64,000 nucleotides of DNA from Endozoicomonas sp. SCSIO W0465 (GTDB taxonomy: Bacteria; Pseudomonadota; Gammaproteobacteria; Pseudomonadales; Endozoicomonadaceae). Location of the stretch: contig NZ_CP092417.1 in assembly GCF_023716865.1 (NCBI RefSeq), positions 2,892,001 to 2,956,000 of the forward strand. Direction: 5' to 3'. The position numbers and the translations under genes were made by a program. This document shows positions 8,636 through 16,562 of this stretch, in pieces. Below the pieces are notes generated by a model that was given only the letters and a program-made list of their open reading frames with translations, ran no database searches and was not told the DNA's origin. Every line of letters starts with the position of its first letter. The first letter of the stretch is position 1.

Positions 8636-10724
8636 ACCTGTTCTGTCGTCATCTTGATGCCGTACTTTTTTGGGCGCCCTCGCTTCTTTACGGTGGGTGC
8701 TGGCGGCAAAGCATAGAGGGCCCGATTTGAAGGTATCTGACCAACAACTTCTATGTTCATTTCCAGAGCTGGCTTTATCAGTGTCCAGTTCATATACCAG
8801 CAATCGGTTAGCAGGCGTAGCACTCGATCCTTCACTTCATTGCGTACCACCCTGAGCATGGCCACGGCAATTTTCAGTTTGCTGGTGTTACCTGAAGCTG
8901 GTGTCGGAAATGAGATCACCGGTATGGCGGTAAATACTTCATCTGCAGCCCGCTCAAATATGATGGCCAGGGAAACCCAACACTGCCCCCAGATGTACGT
9001 CGGCCGATTGCGTTTCTTGCTGTGTTGATGATGTGTACGACAAGCAGGGGCTTTGTCGGAAAACCGTTCGATTACCCAGTCATCAAGCCCCAGGACCACA
9101 GGTTGATTCTCAGGAGCTTTGGAGCAGACCAGACGGATCAAGTGGCGTGCCAAGTTCTTCCATTGCCACTTGCCCTGAGATAGCCAGTGGTGGTAGCTGC
9201 TCCACACACAATGAAAATCAATTGTTAACAACGCCTGTGTAACAAAGCCGTCGGCTGAAAGCATGCAACCGAACAGCAGTTCGCAGAACGTTGGTACTGC
9301 AGTTGATGATAGCGCTCCAGCAAGAAAGGTTGTATATGAAGCGAGCTCCCTGAGGATTACTTGATGATCTGAAGTGAGCATGGCAACCATCTCGAATTTC
9401 GTCATTGGGGATGGTTGCTTTTAGCAGATTATGCGCCGGAACTATTGTGCTCTTAAAACTCTAAAGTCGAGTTCTGGTAATAAAGCCGGTGGAAAGAAAG
9501 GGCATCAGGGCACTTGTCTTAAACAGGTCGATATCCCTGACTATATTGAGTACCTTCCGGTTAAAGAATGCAATAAATGTCAGGCGTCTCTTCTTGATAG
9601 TGAGCCGGTCAAATATATTGAACGACAGGTGTTTGAACCAGGGAGACCGGGTGAATTTGAAGTAACGGCCCATAGAGCTGAAGTAAAAATCTGCACTTGT
9701 GGTTGTCGGAATCAGGCTGAATTCCCGGAAGGTGTTACCGCTGCCGCACAATATGGCTCAGCCACACAGGCTATGGCCGTCTATCTTAACCAATACCATT
9801 TCCTGCCTTTTAAGCGCGTGTCAGAGTATTTTAATACTCTCTATAAAATGAGTGTAAGTGCAGGCACTGTCGCCAATTTTGTGGCCAGAACCTATGAAAA
9901 TCTGGCTTCTACTGAAGAGGTTATTCGTGACGCCTTGCGGGAATCGTCTGTTGCCGGAGCCGATGAAACGGGTATGCGGGCCGAGGGCTCTTTGCACTGG
10001 CTACACGTTATGCGGGATGAACAATGGACGCTCTACTACTTGTCTGAAAAGCGAGGTCGTGAGGCCATGGACACGATGGGCATACTGCTAACATTTGCAG
10101 GCGTTCTGGTTCATGATCATTGGAAATCCTATTTTGCATATGCGGCAACTCACGTACTTTGCAATGCCCATCACCTGAGGGAGCTTTTGGGTGTTGTTGA
10201 TAGGGACAGCAATCAACTGGCGTTGCGATTGATGAAGCTACTGAGGCTTTCCTGGCATTACTGCAAGGGCTTTAAGACCATAGGTATGCTACAGATGCCA
10301 AGTGTTGTCTGTGAACGAATCGAGAAGATTTATGACCGGTTGCTTCAGCGGGCTCTAATGAAAGAAGTCGTCTATATGGAGAAGCAACGAGAGGAGCTTA
10401 AGCGCAAGAAAGTCAAGAATACTAAAGCTTACAATCTCTTCAAACGACTCACTGAGTTCAAGGCTGAGACACTGCGCTTCATGTCAGATTTTACCATTCC
10501 CTTCGATAACAATGGCAGTGAGCGGGATGTTCGAATGGCCAAGTTAAAGCAGAAAATCTCAGGCTGCTTCAGGAGTGCAGACGGTGGTTCTATGTTTGCA
10601 CGGATTCGCAGCTATTTGTCGTCTGCCAGAAAACAGGGAATGGACATATATCAATCACTTCATAGAGCTGTTCGGAATTACTGTAATATGCCTTTGCTCA
10701 GTGCTGAATAGTTACCATGCATGA

Positions 10725-11306
10725 TTATTGTGACTGTTTAGGTGAGCTGGTATTGCCTTTCATGCTGTCGATATGGTTATGGCCGTTATATATCGCACGA
10801 TCTTCTTTCATGGATCGGGTCTGGTCAGTGATATCACCGGTGGCTTTGATGTTTCCGTTGACGGTGAGGTCTCCGGTAAACGCCAGCCCACCGGATGCAA
10901 CAATATTGACCTTTGCCCCAGCTGGCAGCAGAGCCGACAATGTATGAGTGCCTTTGTGATAACTGATCTTGGCTCCGTCACTGAACTGCATCATCGGGTG
11001 TTTAGGATCCACACTGGGCGCCGGAAACGCGTCCGCCCATAACGAAGGCCCAACCACTGCATGTTCCGTAACCCCTCCCGGCGAAAAGATCAGCACCTGC
11101 TCACCCTTCGAAGGGAGCCAGCTGGTTCGATCATCCCCTGCACGGTCTACACCAACGGGTAGCGGTTTGGTTTTCAAACCATCGGCGGTGATGCACACCA
11201 CCCGATCACCTTTGATGGAGTCAACCTTGGCAAACTGGATGAGATTGTTAAGTAACCGGTATAACTCGCTGATATCCCAATTCATATCACTGCGACTCAT
11301 CATCAA
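10725..11306 (-). CDS. Phage baseplate assembly protein V-like
   Basis: A 193-residue protein with an OB-like N-terminal half (VDSIKGDRVVCITADG, GEQVLIFSPGG) and a beta-helical C-terminal stretch (SALLPAGAKVNIVASGG, GDLTVNGNIKATGDIT). It ends in a NGHNHIDS segment, the pattern of P2 gpV spike proteins, where a histidine pair usually binds metal at the tip. Two starts are possible: 11306 (overlaps the upstream gene) or the ATG at 11285. The stop lies 10 bases before the right end of IS66 element A, so downstream baseplate and tail genes have been lost. Confidence 0.75.
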   Translation of the reverse strand: MMMSRSDMNWDISELYRLLNNLIQFAKVDSIKGDRVVCITADGLKTKPLPVGVDRAGDDRTSWLPSKGEQVLIFSPGGVTEHAVVGPSLWADAFPAPSVDPKHPMMQFSDGAKISYHKGTHTLSALLPAGAKVNIVASGGLAFTGDLTVNGNIKATGDITDQTRSMKEDRAIYNGHNHIDSMKGNTSSPKQSQ

Positions 11307-11859
11307 ACCCGGTCAGCTGTTGATAGTCCGGCTGGCTGGGTTTGCCGATGTCGGGGGATTTGCTGGCGTAGAGTGTTTCCGGCAGTGGTGCCGGTTCGAC
11401 AGTTGGCCCACCGATATAAAAGGTTTGTGACCAGGTAACAGCCCAGCTTTCAAAACCGCTTTTCTCCGGGCTGTATAACGCTGGCTGACAGTTGACATTG
11501 CCCGGCGTACCACAGGCATTGCCCAGGCCCCAGTGCGACAAACCCACCTGTTCCACCACCCGCACCAGTTCGGCGGCAAACTGTCGAATCTCCACCTGAA
11601 CTCTGGGAGTTCGGGTACTGAGAATGCAGGTCAGGTTGCAGTCCAAAATGATGCCGGTTCTGCCGGTGCCGTCTCTGCCTTCCAGTGCCATGTTTTCAAT
11701 GGAGAACAATACACCCGGCGAGTTCACCGGCTTACGTTCAAAGGGGTCGTACTCTGCCACGGTATCCAGCTGGTTGGGCTGGTTTTTCCAGTGATCGGTC
11801 ACCGCTTGCAGAATAGCGCCATGGATAGCCTCCATGGTGGTGTGCTTCTTTTCACTCAT
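11287..11859 (-). CDS. Phage tail-completion protein (gpU / Mu gp37-like)
   Basis: This 190-residue protein lies between gene Z and gene V, the position of tail terminator or completion proteins. Visible features are an N-terminal helix (MEAIHGAILQAVTDHW), a beta-rich centre (TGIILDCNLTCILSTRTP) and a C-terminal disordered tail. The start at 11859 overlaps the stop of gene Z (ATGAGTGA). The assignment rests on position and general fold pattern; no diagnostic motif was recognised. Confidence 0.5.
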   Translation of the reverse strand: MSEKKHTTMEAIHGAILQAVTDHWKNQPNQLDTVAEYDPFERKPVNSPGVLFSIENMALEGRDGTGRTGIILDCNLTCILSTRTPRVQVEIRQFAAELVRVVEQVGLSHWGLGNACGTPGNVNCQPALYSPEKSGFESWAVTWSQTFYIGGPTVEPAPLPETLYASKSPDIGKPSQPDYQQLTGFDDESQ

Positions 11860-12708
11860 GGTTAATGGCGTAGTTCAGTTCCTGTTCCAGCAGTTCCATG
11901 AAACGCTTTTGGGCCTGACTCTTGATCACATCTCTCCAGCGCTGAACTGCCGGGCTATCTGCCAGGTTTTTACCCGATCCTGCAATTTCGCCCAGCCTTC
12001 CCATACCACTAACCAGCCGGGCTGCCCTGTATGCTTTGAATCACCCCAACCACCAAGCCGAGCAATCGTTTGAAGCAGCCAAGTGACTGTTGGCGGCTTA
12101 TCGGGCAACGCTTTTTTTTCATAGGTTAGCCAGAGAACCTGCCATTCATCATCACTGACCACCTCATTCGCGAGTGTTTTTTCACTCCAAAGCTTTCTGT
12201 CTTTGTGCTGCCTGTCATTCGGTAACATTAATGCTTCACGGATTTGCATTAGTCTGACAGCGACAAACATTAATATGACCGCAAGTCGTTCAATGTTATC
12301 CGGAGATTGCAGACGAAGCCTTTCTACTCCTGCTCCCGATTTCCAAGCCTTATGGAACTCTTCTATTCGCCATCGGAGCTCGTAAAATCGAATGATAGAG
12401 CGACAGTCTTCGAATGTTTCAATATCTTCAGTTGTCAATAGTACCCAGTGCAAACGGTCTTCGGAGTCATTGCCAATCTCTTCAGCCGACACAATATTCA
12501 TAGTTAGTTCTCGTCCAAAAACGCATCAGGCAATCATAATTAGATTGTACGTGCGTTTTGATATTTCCTGAAATTCCAGAGAGCCGCAAAAACTCTTCCC
12601 TTTTTTTCTCTAATCTGGGACGGATATTGGAGAAAAACGCGAAAAGCAGGCAGAAAACATCCTCCCACCATGCTGGAAAGGTACTTTCATGTAGCGTGGA
12701 GGTGGCTA

Positions 12709-14267
12709 TCAGGATGGTGCCGGGTGTCTGGCCAGAATCACCAGGTTGTAACAGACCACCGATAACCAGCAATGAGAATCAAAACGCTCAGAACCCTTGC
12801 AGTGGCAACGTGATAGCCCAAAACATCTCTTTAGCCACGAAATTCCCGCTTCAATACCTGCCCGGAAGCGAAAGAGCGTTTTATACACATACTGACTTTT
12901 AGTCATCTCTTCGACTTCAAGTCCGCGCTTCTTATTAAAAGCTACATCGCTGATTCCCATGGCCTTGGCTTTTTCCAAATTAGCGCGACACGCGTATCCG
13001 CCGTCACCGCTTGTCTGGCGAGGTACACGACCATAAATTTCTTTTTGTCTTTCCATCATCGGAATGAATTGGTCCGAATCCGCTGGGTTACCTTCCTCAA
13101 TAACCAGGTCCAGGATCAATCGACTTTTTCCCTGAACCAGGTTCAGTTTATGGCCATACTGTACTTGCCGCCTGTCTTTTACGATGATATCCGTATGGGG
13201 TTCATACAGGCTAACCACTTTTTCCTGGGCTGGCACCTTTTCACCCTTAAAGACCCTGCGCTCTGTCTGGGAGACTATTGCATCCACCAGGGGTAACAGG
13301 TGATCCACATCGGCCTGCCACTTGTCGGCATCATCAGCCAGGAGACACTGCCCCTGCTGACGGGCGTTTGCTAGCGTGACAGTAGCTTCGATAAGTACCT
13401 TCCGGGATTTTCGGGTCAACTGCAGCAGTTTTTTATAATGCTGATGCCGCTCTTCTTTGCCAGCGTAGATGCATTTTCTGGCCGCATCTTTTACGGCTCG
13501 GTTGTGATGGGTATATTCATAAAGCGGTGTCGCTGTCAGTGTTTGTCCCCGTTCCAGCAGCCGACAAATTTCTTTAACGGAACTGGCTAAAAGATCACTG
13601 TCGCAAGGAGGTTTGATATCCGATTCGGTGACTGTGCTGTCAATAGCCACAGTGCGCCCTTTTTCAATACCCTGATCTTTAGCGGTCATTAGCTGGTTCC
13701 CATCCAAAAACTATAGCCCTTGGGCCACGTAGCCTACAGAGATTTGACGTGCTCTGAATTTACAGGAAAATCACATCAACTCCGCTGTAGCCCCCGAAAA
13801 CTGGTTGAAAAAGGCGTCAAAACAAAACTTGATTTTTTCCCTCTAAGCCTTGGCACGCATAGGCTGCAGAGTTTTTGGACGAGAACTAGCTGACAGTTAT
13901 TAATCCGTTCCCATGTAGATGCAGTAAGAAGGCTGATGAGCCCATGCAAACTGGAGCGACTGGGGCGCTGGTTTGGTTCGAGGCGACAAAAGTCTCGAAA
14001 GAGCATGGAGTCCATCAAAACAAACGACAAGTAGTCATAATCACAATTCAAATACTGTTTCAGGAGTGCCGCACGAAGAACGGATTCTGCTGATAGTCCG
14101 TTCCGCCCAGTGTTCTGTTTATCACCAGAACTTAAGTCCTCATAAATCCAGTCATTGAACTGTGGATGGGCGTCAAGCCATTGCGAGATACCGGAAAGCT
14201 GGGAGCAGATTTCATGAGGTACGTAATGGAGTTCCATACTACACTGCGGGTTGCGTTTTTTGCGCAT
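12709..14267 (-). pseudogene. ISNCY/IS5-like transposase, split by its own MITE
   Basis: The N-terminal 127 codons start at the ATG 14267, after the ribosome-binding site GAGGACTCCAA. They carry the InsH-type N-terminal domain (GLSAESVLRAALLKQYLN). The remainder, 13689-12709, carries VAIDSTVTESDIKPPCDSDLL and the C-terminal FRFRAGIEAGISWLKRCFG. The two parts are in the same frame across the MITE. Excision with one TAGCTG restores a 453-residue protein. Family placement rests on remembered sequence style and is tentative. Confidence 0.75.
13696..13886. repeat. 191-bp MITE related to the ISNCY-like element
   Basis: The termini GTTCTCGTCCAAAAACT and GTTCCCATCCAAAAACT (other strand) are imperfect inverted repeats and closely match the ends of the surrounding ISNCY-like element. 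A 6-bp duplication TAGCTG (13690-13695, 13887-13892) is the same length as that of the parent element. There is no coding capacity. It sits in the transposase gene of its probable helper. Confidence 0.87.
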
Positions 14268-15780
14268 TTGGAGTCCTCTGTTTTTGGCAATCCCTTATGT
14301 TTCTTGCTCTTGGGAAGTTTAGTCGCCAGATAGCAGTAGGGCTCCACTTAATTTTTCAGGATAAAATCTACAGTTTTCAATTGGTTGTGTTTTTGGACGA
14401 GAACTAGTTACCGGTTCCGGCCTGCCGCCTGGCCTTTGCGGCGCCTGTATTGTCATCTTCTTTCTTTTGACCTGCAGCGTTGCCTTTCGCTTCTTTCTAC
14501 CTCCTTTTTGAGGAACCACTATCGTATATTTCCCCAACACTTCAGTCTGAGCTAAGGAATCAAATAATAAGAGTTCGCCATCCACCAGGATTCTGTTTTG
14601 TGTAGCTCTTACAACAAACCGCTGTCGGTTATCCAGTTTGTAGTGCATATATTCGTATATATCCGCCTCCCGGTCGCAAACACTGATGATGTCAGGCATT
14701 TTACCCCCCATCCTTTGTTCTGTGTTTTCAGAGGCTCTTTGCCACTTAAAGCTTTCCTTTCCCTCGTAAGGTAGCTGACGACGTTGGTTCTTTTTCCCCC
14801 GCTGAACGTCCTCTCTAACCCATCGTTCTTGATCAATAAGCCCAATGCTTCGCTCTGTATCCGCATCAACCAAGAAGACAGAGTGGACGTGGAATCCTCT
14901 GGTTTTAGAGCCTTCAGGACCTCCAAGATCACCAAGCTCGGATCTGACAGCATGTTTATAACCCAGGGTTGTTGTATCTTCGAGAGCCAGAAGTAGGCGA
15001 GACTGTCTCGCTATTTTGGCAGTTGCCTGAAAGCCTGCCTCAGCTATTGCTTCAGGCTTTACGGCCTCATTCTCAATCAGCCGGTAAGCTCCAGTTACCA
15101 GTGCGGTATAACCTTCGCATGAAGATGACAAAGAATTACCGGTATGAGCTGAAAGCTCGGCAGCAACTTTGACAAGTCGTTTTGTACGTCGAGTATCGCC
15201 CAAATCAGCACATCCAAAAGTTAGTTCTGACCATGGTTTAGGAGAAAGTGGAAGCATGACCTGTTTTATCAGTGAGAAATGATAGAACAAGGTAGCTATT
15301 TGTGATCAAGAGACAGCTTTTGGGCAGGGAGCTCCATGCGTTCGATGGCTTGCACTACCGGATCGTTAAAGGCGTAAACCGCTCTGGCAATGGGGAACCG
15401 GTCACGGCCCACCCGATAGAAAACTTTGTTGTTGATGATGAATGCCTGGTAGAACTCACCAAAGCGCCCGATCTTGACACCCGCATCGGTTTTTACCGGT
15501 CTGCCCAGTTCATCGGCATAGATGGGATTAAGACCGATCCAGATATGGGTCACCAGTCCGTCTGGCGTTCGTTCCTTACTGACAAAGATACGGCGATTGT
15601 CTTTCAATATTTTCTGGGGAATCTCCGACGCCCGACTGACAATCAACCGGATTTGCCGCTCTGCCCAGGCGGAAAACTTGCGATCCGCTCTGGCGACTGC
15701 CCGACGGATAGCCTGTTCTTTGCCTTCCAGCCCTTCGGTCAGTTCCTTAACGGCCTGCTTAACGTCCAGCGCAATGGTGG

Positions 15781-16105
15781 TCATTTCCACCGTCCGGTAT
15801 CCGGGTCGTCCTGCCCTTCTGCCAATGGCAGCACCGTCACGCCATCACCACTGGGCCTGGGTTTGCCGATGGTGTAAACGCTGTTGCGAATGGTGAGCAC
15901 ATCACCTTTTTGCAAACCACTGGCGTCCTGATCGGTCAGGGTTACTTCCGGTGAGCGGTAATCCATCGGCAGGCTAACCCAGTGCTCCATCATTGGCCGG
16001 GAACTCAAAAACACCGGAAACTACACGACCATCGGGCAAACTGACCGGCTCGCCCAACCGACGGATAATCCGGGCATTATCAAAGCGGCTGACAAAATCG
16101 CTCAT
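15781..16105 (-). pseudogene. Head-tail joining protein (gpFII-like), frameshifted
   Basis: The frame from the ATG at 16105 (MSDFVSRFDNARIIRRLGE...SLPDGRVVSGVF) shifts after a run of five T (minus strand, near 16010-16014). It continues in the next frame as LSSRPMMEHWVS and ends at 15781. Together they give about 107 residues, the size of lambda gpFII, with the family-like KGDVLTIRNSVYTIGK block. Its place between the decoration protein and gene Z matches head-tail connectors. The single-base change may be decay or a sequencing error in a homopolymer. Confidence 0.7.
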
Positions 16106-16155
16106 GCTTACCTCAAAACAGGCTGACGGATATTGATCCAATCAGCCCTGATGGA

Positions 16156-16476
16156 TTAACGGTTCAGCTTTACCGCAATGGAAGTATCACTATCCGCAGC
16201 GGCTGACCAGCAGGTACCGGCGGCCGTATTGCCACTGGCTGTAGCGGTGATCGTTCCATCCGACTTGAGATAAACCTTGGCACCCTGGGTAATAGCACCA
16301 GTGCCTTTAGGCAGATCAAAAACGCCATCAGTCATACCCACCGCCAGTTCACCGGACAGTACAGTACTGATAGCGACCACCACCACGGTACCCACCACCA
16401 CTGCAGAGCCGGAAGCCACATCCGCCGCCGCAGTGAACTCAATGGTTTTGCCTTCCTGCAAATAATTTGTTGCCAT
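16156..16476 (-). CDS. DUF2190-like capsid decoration (cement) protein
   Basis: A protein of about 106 residues beginning MATNYLQEGKTIEFTAAADV. The ATG at 16476 has GAGG 8 bases upstream and is preferred over an upstream in-frame start at 16515. The chain is rich in Ala, Val, Gly and Thr with alternating beta strands (SGSAVVVGTVVVVAIS; GAKVYLKSDGTIT). This is the pattern of small RecA-unrelated DUF2190 proteins that sit beside capsid genes and stabilise heads. It lies directly downstream of the capsid gene in transcription order. Confidence 0.7.
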   Translation of the reverse strand: MATNYLQEGKTIEFTAAADVASGSAVVVGTVVVVAISTVLSGELAVGMTDGVFDLPKGTGAITQGAKVYLKSDGTITATASGNTAAGTCWSAAADSDTSIAVKLNR

Positions 16477-16562
16477 GGAAATGTCCTCGTATTCAGAAAC
16501 AGAAAAGCCCGGCATCTCTGACAGGAAATGACGGGCAGGAAAGGTTTATCGCTTCAGTGCTC

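Larger units (their letters stand above)
5335..9405 (-). pseudogene. Transposase of the 1.53-kb IS (DDE_5/IS701-like), in three pieces
   Basis: Read right to left, the N-terminal piece (9405 to about 8641) starts MTKFEMVAMLTSDH and contains VLGLDDWVIERF and IWGQCWVSLA. The middle piece (7517-7177) contains RRWPVEPMFHQLKHAFG. The C-terminal piece (5560-5335) ends at the normal stop. They align end to end with the intact 445-residue copy at 48131-49468. The two interruptions are the 1.11-kb IS and IS66 element B. Family placement is tentative. Confidence 0.85.
5213..9471 (-). mobile_element. 1.53-kb DDE-type IS, copy A, carrying IS66 element B and a 1.11-kb IS
   Basis: The ends are CTCGACTTTAGAG and its inverse, flanked by an 8-bp duplication TTCTGGTA (5205-5212 and 9472-9479) in the IS66 transposase gene. 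Subtracting IS66 element B and the 1.11-kb IS with their duplications leaves 1526 bp, matching the uninterrupted copy at 48008-49534 (1527 bp). A third, truncated copy lies at about 24248-28677. Confidence 0.9.
4929..10711 (+). pseudogene. IS66 transposase of element A, split by the 1.53-kb IS
   Basis: The N-terminal part (4929-5212) encodes MIPELPATMSAEI and the coiled-coil start, up to SLRQSSG. The remainder (9480-10711) resumes at NKAGGKKGH and runs to the normal stop. Removing the IS at 5213-9471 with one copy of its duplication gives the same 504-residue protein as at 5650-7164. As it stands neither half is functional. Confidence 0.9.
1375..10715 (+). mobile_element. IS66-type element A, interrupted by four other elements and an intron
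   Basis: The left end GTAACTGTTCAGCAC is at 1375 and the right end GTGCTGAATAGTTAC stops at 10715. Summing the pieces 1375-1401, 4867-5212 and 9480-10715 gives about 1.61 kb, the size of the uninterrupted copies at 5561-7168 and 36365-37972. The interruptions are the IS50-like element at 1402-4830 and the 1.53-kb IS at 5213-9471, each with its own target duplication. The outer flanks of element A show no matching 8-bp duplication, so one flank has been rearranged. Only a tnpC-type transposase is encoded; there is no tnpA or tnpB. Confidence 0.88.
12507..14404 (-). mobile_element. ISNCY-like element (1.9 kb) with a MITE inside
   Basis: Inverted termini GTTCTCGTCCAAAAAC are present at both ends. 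A 6-bp duplication TAGTTA (12501-12506, 14405-14410) is present once in the uninterrupted IS50-like copies. Removing the internal 191-bp MITE and one TAGCTG leaves about 1.7 kb. Confidence 0.9.
11926..15257 (-). pseudogene. IS50-like transposase copy B, interrupted
   Basis: The N-terminal part (15257 to 14411) runs from MLPLSPKPWSELTFG to the RPGGRPEPVT segment. The rest (12506-11926) resumes at MNIVSAEEIGND and includes the YREK signature. The ISNCY-like element separates them at a TAGTTA target. Joined, the frame equals copy A. The start chosen is the ATG at 15257; a TTG 33 bases upstream is in frame but lacks a good ribosome-binding site. Confidence 0.88.
11915..15316 (-). mobile_element. 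IS50-like element copy B, interrupted by an ISNCY-like element
   Basis: It has the same termini as copies A and C. The 9-bp duplication CTTTTGGGC is at 11906-11914 and 15317-15325. Without the inserted 1898-bp element and its 6-bp duplication it is 1498 bp. It inserted into phage gene Z. Confidence 0.93.
11852..15784 (-). pseudogene. Phage minor tail protein Z-like, split by IS50-like element B
   Basis: The N-terminal 156 codons are at 15784-15317 and the last codons at 11905-11852. The 9-bp duplication CTTTTGGGC sits at both junctions. Joining the pieces gives a 173-residue protein ending ELLEQELNYAINHE. Features include the helical VARADRKFSAWAERQIRLI and a C-terminal FPIARAVYAFNDPVVQAIERM, as in the lambda gpZ family that completes tail tips. 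The ATG at 15784 overlaps the stop of the upstream gene (ATGA). The prophage cannot make normal tails with this insertion. Confidence 0.75.

Noticed and set aside
7518..8641. A 7-bp target duplication AACCTGT for the 1.11-kb IS
   Set aside because: The second copy at 24570-28335 supports ends TAGG...CCTA and a 5-bp duplication; the 7-bp reading counts terminal bases as target.
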